A stretch of DNA of 64,000 nucleotides from Caballeronia sp. INDeC2 (GCF_023631325.1 NZ_JALQDG010000021.1:62001-126000); one strand, 5' to 3'. Numbered from the stretch's first letter, positions 9,441 to 18,025 are shown. Notes: generated by a model not told the origin, from the letters alone. Numbers and translations are program-made.

Positions 9441-10163
9441 TCAGAACGGCAACGCCGAGAGCAGCGGTGCGAGCAGGACCATCGCGACGCCCGCGATCAT
9501 CATCGTGAGACTTGCGACGACGCCCTCTTCGCTGCCGAGTTCGCGCGCTTTCGCAGTGCCGACGCCGTGCGCCGCCGCGCCGAACAACGCACCGCGCGCG
9601 AGCCGCGTGCGCAACGGCACGAGCGCGAGCACTATTTCGCCGAAAAGCATGCCGCAGACGCCCGTCGCGATCACGAAAAGCGCGGTCAGGTCCTTCGGCG
9701 CGTGGATCTTGTCGGAGACGGCGAGCGCGAACGGCGTCGACACCGAACGCGTCGCGAGGCTGCGCTGCAGTTCCGGCGACAAATGCAGCAGCTTCGCGAG
9801 CATCAGCGATCCGCCGACCGCGACCAGAATCCCGACCGTCACGCCGACGGTAAGCGAAATCCAGTGACGCTTGATGAGCCCGCGATATTCGTAGATCGGC
9901 ACCGCGAACGCGACGGTCGCCGGACCGAGCAGCCACATGAGCCAGCGCGTGTCGGCGTAATAGACCGGATACGGAATCCGCGCGATCACGACGACGAGCG
10001 CGAGCACCGCTGGCACGGCCAGCAGCGGCGTGAGCCACGGCTGCCGGAAGCGCGCGTAGAGATACTTGGCCGCGAAATACAGCGCAACGGTCAGCACGAA
10101 GCAGCCGGCCGCGATGAGCCGCGCGGCGTCGTCTGCGATGAGAGCGGCGAAAAAATGGTTCAT
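9441..10163 (-). CDS. LrgB/CidB-family membrane protein
   Basis: Inner-membrane protein of 240 residues with about six to seven hydrophobic helices. It has the family features YRGLIKRHW, ATRSVSTPFALAVS and a long Gly/Ala-rich C-terminal half (GTAKARELGSEEGVVASLTM). LrgB/CidB proteins pair with LrgA/CidA partners; they were first tied to control of murein hydrolase export and later to pyruvate or other small-acid transport. ATG 10163 was chosen because it lies 10 bp after the lrgA stop; the frame upstream of it overlaps lrgA. A divergent LysR regulator lies beyond lrgA. Confidence 0.88.
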   Translation of the reverse strand: MNHFFAALIADDAARLIAAGCFVLTVALYFAAKYLYARFRQPWLTPLLAVPAVLALVVVIARIPYPVYYADTRWLMWLLGPATVAFAVPIYEYRGLIKRHWISLTVGVTVGILVAVGGSLMLAKLLHLSPELQRSLATRSVSTPFALAVSDKIHAPKDLTALFVIATGVCGMLFGEIVLALVPLRTRLARGALFGAAAHGVGTAKARELGSEEGVVASLTMMIAGVAMVLLAPLLSALPF

Positions 10164-10173
10164 GTCGATGTGC

Positions 10174-10617
10174 TCAGGCCCGCGCGCCATGCCGCGCCAC
10201 GAGCGCGCGGCGCAGCGCGAGACGGCGTTCGAGGCGCGCCGCGCGATCGACTGCGAACGCGACGGCCACCATCACCATCAACGTCCCTCCGACGACGACG
10301 AGCGCGAGCCGCCAGCCGTCTTCCATGAAAAGGCCGCCGTACTGGACGGCCGCGACTGCCGCCGGAATGAAGAACAGCAGCATGTCCGAGAGCAGCCAGT
10401 CCGCGCCCGCCTTGACCCAGCGCGGCGCGATGCCGCCGCAGAACAGAAGCGCGAGCAGCACCACCAGACCGACCACGCCGCCCGGCACGGGCAGCGCCAG
10501 CTTGCGCGCGACGAAATCCGCCGCGACCCAGATCGCCGCGAGCGCGGCGGACTGAACCGCGACGCGCAGGAAGCGGCCGAAGGCGGATTGCGAAGGAATC
10601 GTAAGGGCGGCGGACAT
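10174..10617 (-). CDS. LrgA/CidA-family membrane protein
   Basis: Membrane protein of 147 residues with four helices. PVPGGVVGLVVLLALLF is the LrgA/CidA signature, followed by a loop and the helix LLFFIPAAVAAVQYGGLF. The N-terminal 25 residues are soluble and the C-terminus is Arg-rich (RAARLERRLALRRALVARHG). The ATG at 10617 starts MSAALTIPS. It is the first gene of the pair with lrgB and is transcribed away from the LysR gene at 10729, whose product is the obvious candidate regulator. Confidence 0.87.
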   Translation of the reverse strand: MSAALTIPSQSAFGRFLRVAVQSAALAAIWVAADFVARKLALPVPGGVVGLVVLLALLFCGGIAPRWVKAGADWLLSDMLLFFIPAAVAAVQYGGLFMEDGWRLALVVVGGTLMVMVAVAFAVDRAARLERRLALRRALVARHGARA

Positions 10618-10728
10618 GGGGTGCTCTGGCTTAGGGTTAACCTGTAGCCGAGTATATGGGCGCACCTTGCATAATAAAAATGAATTAACCTTATCCAAAA
10701 CATTCCGAACTGGAATTCCGGAGCCGAG
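10618..10728. promoter_or_regulatory. Divergent control region between lrgA and the LysR gene
   Basis: This 111-bp stretch is much more AT-rich than its surroundings. It contains GGTTAACC, an 8-bp palindrome at 10635-10642, and a related half (TTAACCTTA) at 10685-10693. Both could be LysR-type binding sites. On the minus strand a TATTAT hexamer near 10671 could be the lrgA -10. Assignment of exact sites is inference. Confidence 0.5.
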
Positions 10729-11673
10729 ATGGAATTGCGCGCCTTGCGGTACTTCGTCGAAGTCGTGAAGCAGAAGAGCTTTACCGCCGCCGCCGAGCAC
10801 ATGTTCGTGACTCAGCCGACCATCAGCAAGATGGTGAAAGCGCTGGAAGACGAAGTCGGCTCGCCGCTGCTGCTGCGCGAAGGCCGTCAGATGGTGCTGA
10901 CCGACGCCGGGCAGATCGTGTATCAGCGCGGCGTCGAAGTGCTGACGGCGCACGCGCGGCTGGAGGCCGAGCTGAACGATCTCGGCACCTTCGGGCGCGG
11001 CACGCTGACGATCGGCATTCCGCCGATGGGCGGCTCGCTTTTCACGCCCGCCATCGCGGCATTCCGGCGTCGCTATCCGAAGGTCGAGCTCAAGTTGTTC
11101 GAGCGCGGCTCGAAGGCGATCGAGGCGGCGCTGATCGATGGCGAACTCGAACTCGGCGGCGTGTTGCAGCCGGTCGACACCGCGATGTTCGACGTCCTGC
11201 CCGTCAGCCGGCAGATTCTGTGGCTCGTCGCGCCGAAGGGTTCGCGCTGGGACGACGCCCGCGAAGTCGCCCTCACCGATCTCGCCGCCGAGCCGTTCGT
11301 GTTCTACGGCGAAAGCCTCGCGCTCAACGACGTCGTGCTCAACGCGTGCCGCGAGGCGGGATTCGCGCCGACGATCGTCGGCCGCAGCGGGCACTGGGAT
11401 TTCATGGCGGCGCTCGTGCAGGCGGGCATCGGCATCGCGCTTTTGCCCGCGCCGTATTGCCGCCGGCTCGACGCGACCGCATTTACCTGTCGTCCGGTCG
11501 TGGCGCCGGAGATTCACTGGGACATGGCGCTCGGCTGGCGGCGCAACGGTTATCTGTCGCATGCGGCGCGCGCGTGGATCGAAGTCGCGCGAGAAATGCT
11601 GCCCGCGAATCTCGATCAGGATTTCATGGCCGATGGCTTCCCGCGCGCGCGAAGCGACAACCCGCAGCCATGA
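10729..11673 (+). CDS. LysR-family transcriptional regulator (divergent from lrgAB)
   Basis: The 314-residue DNA-binding protein begins MELRALRYFVEVVKQKSFTAA, the classic LysR winged-helix start. The recognition-helix region is MFVTQPTISKMVKALEDEVG (about 25-44). An effector domain runs from about residue 90 to 300 (GTLTIGIPPMGGSLFTPAIAAFRRRYPKV). It is similar in layout to CidR-type regulators that control cid/lrg genes in response to a metabolite. Regulation of the adjacent pair is inferred from the divergent arrangement. A terminator hairpin follows it. Confidence 0.93.
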   Translation: MELRALRYFVEVVKQKSFTAAAEHMFVTQPTISKMVKALEDEVGSPLLLREGRQMVLTDAGQIVYQRGVEVLTAHARLEAELNDLGTFGRGTLTIGIPPMGGSLFTPAIAAFRRRYPKVELKLFERGSKAIEAALIDGELELGGVLQPVDTAMFDVLPVSRQILWLVAPKGSRWDDAREVALTDLAAEPFVFYGESLALNDVVLNACREAGFAPTIVGRSGHWDFMAALVQAGIGIALLPAPYCRRLDATAFTCRPVVAPEIHWDMALGWRRNGYLSHAARAWIEVAREMLPANLDQDFMADGFPRARSDNPQP

Positions 11674-11692
11674 CGCGCCGAGGCAAAAACAA

Positions 11693-11731
11693 AATGCGCC
11701 GGCCGCGATGAGCGGACCGGCGCGTTCTTTT
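11693..11731 (+). terminator. Terminator between the convergent LysR and OmpA-like genes
   Basis: GCGCCGGCCGC (11696-11706) pairs with GCGGACCGGCGC (about 11712-11723) around a GATGA loop, with one bulge. TTCTTTT follows on the plus strand. The A-rich left side (CAAAAACAAAAT) gives a T-run on the other strand, so it may serve both convergent genes. Confidence 0.7.
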
Positions 11732-11756
11732 CAGCGGCCTACGGACGTTTCCGGAA

Positions 11757-13421
11757 TCAGTTCAATTCCTTGAACTCGATCCGCCGATTGGCGGCGCGGC
11801 CTTTGCGAGTCGAGTTGTCGGCGACCGGATGCGCGTCGCCGAAACCTTCCGCCGTGAGCGTATCCGCGGGCGCGCCGTGCCGGATCAGATAGCTGCGCAC
11901 GGCTCGCGCGCGCTTTTCCGACAAGTGGAGATTGGCCGCCGGATCGCCCGAACTGTCCGAATAGCCGCCGATCTGCAGCTTGACCGGCTTGCCGGCCGCG
12001 TTGCATTCCTTCAGCGACTTCGCGGATTCGGCGAGTTCGTCCAGTGCGGCGCGCGGCAGCGCATTCGACGCGAAGCCGAAGTTGATCGGATGCAGATTCA
12101 GATTCTTCGCGGCGTCTTTGGCGGCGCAGCTCGCGGCGGCCTGTGCGTCGGCGGCGGCCAGCGCTTTCGTTGCTGCTGCGGTGTCGGTTGCGCTGATCGT
12201 CCAGCCGTCGCCGAAGAACGACTTCAGCTTGCCCAGCCAGCCGAGCGCCGGATCGCCCGCGCGGCCGCTCAGATCGATCTTGTCGCCCGCGATGCGCACG
12301 TGCGCGCCCGGCAGCTTCAGGACCGGCAGCAGGCCGTCGAGCTTGCCGATCCACGCGGCCGGCTTCGTGTCCGGATCGACCTTGATGTTCGCGTGGAACT
12401 CTTTCGCGCCGAACTTCGCTGCGAGTGCGTCGGTCAGCTGGCGCTTCTCCTGCTCGTCGTGGACGGTCGCGCTCAGCGTGGGAACGCCGGATGCATCGAC
12501 GGCGGCGGACATCGTCGCGTCCTTGCCGGGCAGCGCGGCGGGCGCCGACGATTGATCGGCCGCCGATGCCGCCGTCGCCGTCTCGGAAGCGGCGGTTGCG
12601 TCTGAACCCGAATCGGAAAGCGCGTCCGGCTTCGCGGCGTCCTCCGGCTTCTCCGTCGAGCAGCCGCGTCCGAGCAGAACCGCGAGCAGCGCGAGCGCGG
12701 CGGCCAGGGCGACCCACCACCATTTCTTCTTGCGAGCGTTTTCCTTCACGTGCTGCTCGGGCGCGGCGGGCACTTCGAGCGGTTGCGAGAACGCCGCCGC
12801 TTCCTGCGTCGCCGGATGCTCGAGATGCGCCGCCACGGCCTTAAGCCGCGATGCGACGCCGGCGATGAACGCGCCGACCGAGCCGAGACCGAGCGCATTG
12901 GCGAACGCGTCCGTCATGTTGGCGCGCACCACGGGCAATTGATGGCCGAGGAGCGTAGGGAGCTGGTCGGGATTGCCGTTGTGCTGCGTGAGATGGCGCT
13001 TGAGCACGCCGAAGAGCGTCGCGCCGACCACGCCGATCAGCGTGCGCGTGGCGCTCGCCGCAACGCCCGTATATTCGGCGATGCGCTCGGCGAGCACGTT
13101 GATGCTGTCGTGCGAGGCGATGGCCGTATCGGCATTCGCGCCCGCATCGACGAGCGTCTTGAAGCCGTCGTCCTGAACGGCGAAATGCGGCAGTTCTTCG
13201 GCGATGAGCGCGTTCGTGCCCGGCGCCATGATCGACGCGAACAGATTGCGCGCGCCTTCGAGCGACGACGCCTTGTTCATCATCGCGCCGATGAGCGCCG
13301 GACCGCTCAGCGACACCACGCGCTTGGCGGATTCCGGCGCGCAACCGATGCGCCCGGCGATATGCTGCAACACGCTTTCTGTCAAAGCGCTCTGGACAAG
13401 TAAATTGAGGTTGATGCTCAT
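11757..13421 (-). CDS. DUF937-OmpA fusion envelope protein
   Basis: This 554-residue protein has three parts. Residues 1 to about 175 form a helical DUF937 domain (LSGPALIGAMMNKAS, LIGVVGATLFGVLKRHL). One membrane helix at about 233-254 (WWWVALAAALALLAVLLG) is followed by a Ser/Ala-rich linker. A BON-like segment follows (about 310-405). An OmpA-type peptidoglycan-binding domain forms the end (about 440-554), with NFGFASNALP, GGYSDSSGD and KRARAVRSYLIRHG. The topology suggests an inner-membrane anchor whose C-terminus holds peptidoglycan. There is no outer-membrane barrel. It resembles proteins annotated OmpA family; the physiological role is unknown. It is transcribed alone, from a TATAAT promoter. 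Confidence 0.85.
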   Translation of the reverse strand: MSINLNLLVQSALTESVLQHIAGRIGCAPESAKRVVSLSGPALIGAMMNKASSLEGARNLFASIMAPGTNALIAEELPHFAVQDDGFKTLVDAGANADTAIASHDSINVLAERIAEYTGVAASATRTLIGVVGATLFGVLKRHLTQHNGNPDQLPTLLGHQLPVVRANMTDAFANALGLGSVGAFIAGVASRLKAVAAHLEHPATQEAAAFSQPLEVPAAPEQHVKENARKKKWWWVALAAALALLAVLLGRGCSTEKPEDAAKPDALSDSGSDATAASETATAASAADQSSAPAALPGKDATMSAAVDASGVPTLSATVHDEQEKRQLTDALAAKFGAKEFHANIKVDPDTKPAAWIGKLDGLLPVLKLPGAHVRIAGDKIDLSGRAGDPALGWLGKLKSFFGDGWTISATDTAAATKALAAADAQAAASCAAKDAAKNLNLHPINFGFASNALPRAALDELAESAKSLKECNAAGKPVKLQIGGYSDSSGDPAANLHLSEKRARAVRSYLIRHGAPADTLTAEGFGDAHPVADNSTRKGRAANRRIEFKELN

Positions 13422-13472
13422 GGGAATGCTTCCGTGAAACGCGTTATTGCAACCGCCCGAATAGGCGAACCG

Positions 13473-13500
13473 ATTATAGGTTCGGCCTCCTGCGCGTCAT
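13473..13500 (-). promoter_or_regulatory. Sigma-70 promoter of the OmpA-like gene
   Basis: On the minus strand ATGACG (13495-13500), a 16-bp spacer and a perfect TATAAT (13473-13478) lie about 52 bp ahead of the ATG at 13421. The rest of the 308-bp gap up to aidB (13422-13729) shows no other gene or recognised motif. Confidence 0.6.
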
Positions 13501-13729
13501 TGGGGCAGGATTAACAATCGGATTTGTCTCAGTGATCGACGCTTTAGGAGTGCGCATCAGAAAAGGGTGCGCGGTTCTGAAAAGAACGATGCCTCTACAC
13601 GCCCGATCAATGTGCGGCCTATGATTCTTGAATTCGAGATGGCGTGCGCGACAGTGAAACGGCCGTTGCGGCCGCCCGACAGTGACAAGTCACCGCGCCG
13701 CCGATTTCGCGCGCCAAAGGAGACCGACG

Positions 13730-15427
13730 ATGTCCGATCCCGCCGATCGCCCGTTCGGGCAGACGCACGACGTGACGAATCAGGCGACGCCGCTCGTCGG
13801 CTACGACGCGTTCGCCTTCGATCCGGCGCTCGCCGCCGCCGTCGAACGGGAAGGCGCGCAATGGCACGCGGAGGCGCTTTCGCGCGACGGCATGGCGCTG
13901 ACCCAGCCGGACGTCGTCGCGCTGGCGGATCTCGCCAACCGTCACGAGCCGGAACTCGCGACGCACAGTCCGCGCGGCGAGCGCATCGACGCCGTGGAGT
14001 TTCATCCGGCCTGGCACGAATTGTTGCGGCGGCTGCGGCGCGAAGGACTGCACGCGCTGCCGTTCGAGCCGTCCGCGCGCGCCGGATCGATGGCCGCGCG
14101 CTGCGCCGGCTACTATCTGCACGGCCAGCTCGAATCGGGCTCGCTGTGCCCGATCACGATGACGTTTGCGAGCATTCCGGTCCTGCGCAACGAGCCCGAC
14201 CTGTTCGCGCGCATCGAGCGGCCGCTGCTGTCGCGTGAGCACGATCCGCGCGACATCCCGCTCGAAGCCGGCAAACATTCGATGATGATCGGCATGGGCA
14301 TGACCGAAAAACAGGGCGGCTCCGACGTGCGCAGCAACCGCACGCGCGCGCATGCGCTCGGCGCGCCGGGACGCGGCGGCGCTTATCGGCTGGTCGGTCA
14401 CAAATGGTTTTTCTCGGCGCCGCAATGCGACGCGCATCTCGTGCTCGCGCGCACCGCCGACGAAGGCGGTCTGTCGTGCTTCTACGTGCCGCGCTTCGCG
14501 CCAGACGGCCGTAAGAACGCGGTCCAGGTCCAGCGGCTGAAAGACAAGCTCGGCAACCGCTCGAACGCGAGCAGCGAAGTGGAGTTCTTCGATGCCTACG
14601 GCGTGATGATCGGCGACGAAGGTCGCGGAGTGCCGACCATCATCGAAATGGCGAACTTCACGCGGCTCGACTGCGTGATCGGCAGCGCGGCGCTGATGCG
14701 CGCGGCGCTCGTGCAGGCGATCCATCATGCGCGGCATCGCAGTGCGTTCGGTGCGCATCTCGTCGATCAGCCGCTGATGCGCAACGTGCTCGCCGATCTC
14801 GCGCTCGAATCCGAGGCGGCGACCGTCCTTTTCATGCGGCTCGCGGGCGCATTCGAGCAGAGCGGCGCGCCCGGCGGAGCGCTCGCCGCGCGCGCGTGGC
14901 GGCGCATCGTGACGCCCGCGGCGAAATTCTGGGTGTGCAAGCGCGCGCTCGAATTCACCGGCGAGGCGATGGAAGTCTGGGGCGGCAACGGCTATGTCGA
15001 AACCGGGCCGATGGCGCGTTTCTATCGCGAGGCGCCGGTCAATTCGATCTGGGAAGGTTCGGGAAACGTGATGTGTCTCGACGTGTTGCGCGCGTTCGAG
15101 CGCGAACAGGACGCGGCGCACGCGCTATTGGACGACTGGAAGACGACCGCGGGCGCGCATCCGGCGCTGGCGGGGGCGCTGTCGGCGCTGCTCGGCATGC
15201 TGACGGGCGATCCGGCCGAACGGGAAGCGTCGGCGCGGCGCATTGCGCAGCAGCTGGCGTTATGCGCGCAAGGCGTGTTGCTCGCGCGGCATGCGCCGCG
15301 GGAAGTTGCTGATGCGTTCATCGAAACGCGGCTCGGTGACGGGCGCGGTGAAACCGGGCGTGTTTACGGCACGTTGCCGGCGCGGTTCGATCATGGGGTG
15401 ATCGTTACGCGGGCGTTTGCCGTTTAG
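13730..15427 (+). CDS. aidB: AidB-like acyl-CoA dehydrogenase
   Basis: FAD-dependent acyl-CoA dehydrogenase-fold protein of 565 residues. It has the AidB subfamily features: TPLVGYDAFAFD at the N-terminus, LCPITMTFASIPVL, GMGMTEKQGGSDVRSN, HKWFFSAPQCDAHLVLA and EFTGEAMEVWGGNGYVE. AidB in E. coli is induced in the adaptive response to alkylation, binds DNA and has weak isovaleryl-CoA dehydrogenase activity. ATG 13730 follows an AAAGGAGA ribosome-binding site; an upstream in-frame start at 13682 lacks one. No ada or alkB is nearby. A palindromic repeat follows the stop at once. Confidence 0.88.
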   Translation: MSDPADRPFGQTHDVTNQATPLVGYDAFAFDPALAAAVEREGAQWHAEALSRDGMALTQPDVVALADLANRHEPELATHSPRGERIDAVEFHPAWHELLRRLRREGLHALPFEPSARAGSMAARCAGYYLHGQLESGSLCPITMTFASIPVLRNEPDLFARIERPLLSREHDPRDIPLEAGKHSMMIGMGMTEKQGGSDVRSNRTRAHALGAPGRGGAYRLVGHKWFFSAPQCDAHLVLARTADEGGLSCFYVPRFAPDGRKNAVQVQRLKDKLGNRSNASSEVEFFDAYGVMIGDEGRGVPTIIEMANFTRLDCVIGSAALMRAALVQAIHHARHRSAFGAHLVDQPLMRNVLADLALESEAATVLFMRLAGAFEQSGAPGGALAARAWRRIVTPAAKFWVCKRALEFTGEAMEVWGGNGYVETGPMARFYREAPVNSIWEGSGNVMCLDVLRAFEREQDAAHALLDDWKTTAGAHPALAGALSALLGMLTGDPAEREASARRIAQQLALCAQGVLLARHAPREVADAFIETRLGDGRGETGRVYGTLPARFDHGVIVTRAFAV

Positions 15428-15441
15428 TGCAGTGCTCTTCG

Positions 15442-15537
15442 GCGGATCCCGAGTTCTTTTTGGTTTATTAGCGTTGCCCCTGTGCGGGGCGGCAGCCCCG
15501 CACAGGGCAGTGCCAATAAACCAACACGAATACGGGC
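15442..15537. repeat. Palindromic repeat, short copy
   Basis: Between two convergent stop codons (15427 and 15560) lies GGATCCCGAGTTC, then TTGGTTTATTAGCGTTGC, then CCCTGTGCGGGGCGGCAG. This is immediately followed by the inverted arm CCCCGCACAGGGC...GCCAATAAACCAAC...ACGGG. The two arms fold into one long hairpin. It matches the outer arms of the large element at 25729-26360 but lacks its interior. It may act as a bidirectional terminator for aidB and flhX. Confidence 0.85.
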
Positions 15538-15559
15538 CATTCACAGAACCCCAGGCAAG

Positions 15560-15874
15560 TCACCGCACCACCCGCCCGCCCTCGCGCATCGGCCCCTCGT
15601 TTTCCAGCCGATACACCCACGACAGTAATTCCGCCACCGCCTGATACAGCGCGGGCGGAATGTGCGCGTCGAGATCGACCTGCATCAGTAGCGACACCAT
15701 TTCCGGCGACTCGTGCACATAGAGGCCCGCTTCCTTCGCGCGCTGCACGATCATCTCCGCGACCATGCCATAGCCCTTCGCGACGACGCGCGGCGCCGCC
15801 TCGCGGTTGCCCGCGTCGTAGGCGAGCGCAGTCGCCTGTCTGCGGGTATACGGCGGATGATCCTGCCCGCTCAT
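15560..15874 (-). CDS. flhX: FlhX: free-standing FlhB C-terminal-domain homologue
   Basis: The 104-residue protein matches only the cytoplasmic C-terminal domain of FlhB/EscU. The segments ALAYDAGNREAAPRVVAKGYGMVA and IPPALYQAVAELLSWVYRLE align with FlhB residues just after its NPTH cleavage site. It has no membrane helices and no NPTH motif, so it resembles the C-fragment left after FlhB self-cleavage. Stand-alone versions (FlhX, YlqH) exist in other bacteria and can partly replace that domain. Its ATG overlaps the stop of the FliK-like gene (ATGA), which suggests coupled synthesis and a joint role in export switching. The symbol is by family, not by proven orthology. Confidence 0.82.
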   Translation of the reverse strand: MSGQDHPPYTRRQATALAYDAGNREAAPRVVAKGYGMVAEMIVQRAKEAGLYVHESPEMVSLLMQVDLDAHIPPALYQAVAELLSWVYRLENEGPMREGGRVVR

Positions 15875-17205
15875 GCTCCGCTCCCCTCACCCTTCGACGG
15901 GCGCAACAGATGTTCGAGCGGCGAGCGCACCGGTTTTTTCGCGGCGGCGGCGGCGTCGGCGGAAAGGGCGAGATCGGTCGTGCCGTCCATCGAGCGCACG
16001 GAAAGCGACGCGAGCGCGATGCCCGCCGCGTCGAGCTGGCGCGCGAAGGCGGCGCCGTCGGCGGCGAGACGGCGCGCGCCGGAATCGCCCGCCTTGATGC
16101 GCGCGACGAGCTTCTCGCCGGTCAACACCAGTTCCGCATCGACGGTGCCGAGCGCGGGCAACGACAACGTGATGCGCGTGCGCCATGCGCGTTCGTCGGC
16201 GGCATCGTCGGCGGTGCGCGGATCGCGGGGATCGCGCGGCTCGCGGGCCACTTCCCATTCGAAGCGCGTGCCGGGCCACGCTTCGCCCTGCCAGCGGAAC
16301 TGCTGGTTCGCGAGCACGTCGAGTTGCTGGCGCACGACATTGAGCGTCGCCGGATGGATGCCCGCCGCGACCGATGCCTGCAACGCAGATTCCTGCTGGC
16401 TCGGCTGCGTGGTTTGCGCGTTCGTGCCGCCGCCGGCGTTGCCGCTTTGCGAATTCGACAGCGCCGACGGCGGCGCATCGCGCACCGACGCCGCGAGCGC
16501 GGCCGCCTGCTGCGGCGTTTGCGGCATCGCGACCGGGCGGCCGTGAAAGTCGGGCAGATCGGGCGTGAATTGCGGTGCGCGGGCGTCGTCGAGCCATGCG
16601 TCGCCGGGCGTCGCGCCGTTCGCAAAATCGAACGGCAAGGACATCGAGCGCGCATCGGCGCGCGCTTGCGGCTCGTTGCCGAGCGACGCGGCGCTGCGGT
16701 GGCCCGCGAGCCATTGCACCAGATGCGATTCGTAGAAGAGCCCGCTTTCGTCGACGGTTTTCGCCAGCGCGGACGCGAGCGCGGCGGCCGGCAGCGGCGG
16801 CAGATTTTGCGTCGCGGCGCGCGCGGCCGCGACGGCGGCGGCGTTGGACGAGAAAGCGGTATCGAAGAGGCCGGTCGTGAGTGCGGCGAAGGCGCTCGCC
16901 GGGCGCGGCGGCGTCGGCCAGAGGGGAGCGTCGCCGGTCAGCGCGGGTGTCGCGCCGCCGAGTCGCGAGATCACGTCGAGCGTGCGCGCGACGCTGGAAA
17001 ATGCAGTTTGCGCCGATGCCGCCGGCGCCCCCGCGCCGGCAGGCGTGCCGACGGTCTGCGGCATGTCCGTCTGCGTCGCCGTCTGCCCGACGCTCGCGCC
17101 GGTGACGCCGCTGCCGCTCACGCCGTTCGGCGCGCGGATAGCGGACAGAAGGAGCTCGGTGCGGTTGGCGAGCAACGATGCGATCGCAGAATCGAGTCCA
17201 GTCAT
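15871..17205 (-). CDS. FliK-like protein (second hook-length-control-type protein)
   Basis: The 444-residue protein has an Ala/Gln/Pro-rich, low-complexity N-terminal two thirds. A C-terminal domain (about 330-425) resembles the FliK C-domain: RTRITLSLPALGTVDAELVL, then LVARIKAGDSGARRLAADG and FARQLDAAGIALASLSVRS. FliK proteins measure hook length and trigger FlhB to change export specificity. The true fliK of the cluster is at 24358-25719, so this is a paralogue. It is tied to flhX by a 4-bp overlap and follows fliT. The ATG at 17205 was chosen over a GTG at 17211 because GAGG is better spaced from it. Confidence 0.78.
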   Translation of the reverse strand: MTGLDSAIASLLANRTELLLSAIRAPNGVSGSGVTGASVGQTATQTDMPQTVGTPAGAGAPAASAQTAFSSVARTLDVISRLGGATPALTGDAPLWPTPPRPASAFAALTTGLFDTAFSSNAAAVAAARAATQNLPPLPAAALASALAKTVDESGLFYESHLVQWLAGHRSAASLGNEPQARADARSMSLPFDFANGATPGDAWLDDARAPQFTPDLPDFHGRPVAMPQTPQQAAALAASVRDAPPSALSNSQSGNAGGGTNAQTTQPSQQESALQASVAAGIHPATLNVVRQQLDVLANQQFRWQGEAWPGTRFEWEVAREPRDPRDPRTADDAADERAWRTRITLSLPALGTVDAELVLTGEKLVARIKAGDSGARRLAADGAAFARQLDAAGIALASLSVRSMDGTTDLALSADAAAAAKKPVRSPLEHLLRPSKGEGSGA

Positions 17206-17247
17206 GCCCACATCCTCATATGCGCCGCGGCTCGGCGCGCACGGCGT

Positions 17248-17577
17248 CTACCGCAGTCCGATCATCTTTTTCAGTACGCGCGCCGGGCTGTTCACCGTGA
17301 AGAGCGCCGATAGACGCGCAAGACTCGGCGACGTCAGATCGCGGATCGCGGCGTCGTCGGCGAGAATCTTCTTCACGAGGTCCAGCTTGCGCGCGCGGGC
17401 GTTTTCGTCGAGTTCCGAGGCTGAATCCACTTGCTTCAGTTGCTCGATCAACTCGCGGTAGGTGCCTTGCAGCGCCTTCAGCTCGCTCCATTCGCCGCCG
17501 CGCGCGGCCACCAGCATCTGGCCGGAAACCGCCGCAATGGCTTCGTAGTGGGCGAAATATTCTTGTGTCGTCTTCAT
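17248..17577 (-). CDS. fliT: Flagellar export chaperone FliT
   Basis: A helical protein of 109 residues starting MKTTQEYFAHYEAIAAVSGQM and ending LFTVNSPARVLKKMIGLR. Length, helical pattern and position directly after fliS fit FliT, the cytoplasmic chaperone for the filament cap FliD, which in enterics also restrains FlhDC. FliT is poorly conserved, so the call leans on context. It is 28 bp after fliS and 43 bp before the FliK-like gene. It is expected to come from the sigma-28 promoter ahead of fliS. Confidence 0.8.
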   Translation of the reverse strand: MKTTQEYFAHYEAIAAVSGQMLVAARGGEWSELKALQGTYRELIEQLKQVDSASELDENARARKLDLVKKILADDAAIRDLTSPSLARLSALFTVNSPARVLKKMIGLR

Positions 17578-17605
17578 TCTTTCGAGGCAGTCGACGCCCT
17601 TCCCG

Positions 17606-18025
17606 TCAAACGGGCGCGGCGGTCATTTGCGCCACTTCCGGTCCAATTCCCACCCAGGCTTCCTCGAGCGTCGCGAGCAGGTTGTCGATCTCGACGAGCA
17701 TCGCCTCATCCTGCTTCAGATTCGCCTCGAGCAGCCGGCGCGTCATATACGTGTACAGCGCGTCCAGCCGCTGCGCGATCTCGCCGCCCGCATCCTTGTT
17801 GAGCGCCTGCTGCAAGCCGCTCTCGATGATGCTGATGGCCTTGCTGATCGCCGTGCCGCGCGCGCCGATGTTGTTCTGCTGCAGGTGCATGCGCGCCTGC
17901 GCGATCGCCTGACGCGCGCCCTGATACAGCATCACGATCAGCCGGTGCGGGCTCGCTCCCATCACCCCTGTCTGCACGCCCACGCGTGCGTAGGCGTTGG
18001 CTCCAGCGTGTCCTGGGGAATACAT
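17606..18025 (-). CDS. fliS: Flagellin export chaperone FliS
   Basis: Helical chaperone of 139 residues that binds flagellin's C-terminus in the cytoplasm and stops premature polymerisation. Conserved features are YARVGVQTGVMGASPHRLIVMLYQGA near the N-terminus, then AISIIESGLQQALN and LDALYTYMTRRLLEANLKQD. The start at 18025 (MYSPGHAGANAY) follows AGGAGAATC. Flagellin itself is not in this window. A good sigma-28 promoter lies about 130 bp upstream, consistent with late-class expression. Confidence 0.95.
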   Translation of the reverse strand: MYSPGHAGANAYARVGVQTGVMGASPHRLIVMLYQGARQAIAQARMHLQQNNIGARGTAISKAISIIESGLQQALNKDAGGEIAQRLDALYTYMTRRLLEANLKQDEAMLVEIDNLLATLEEAWVGIGPEVAQMTAAPV

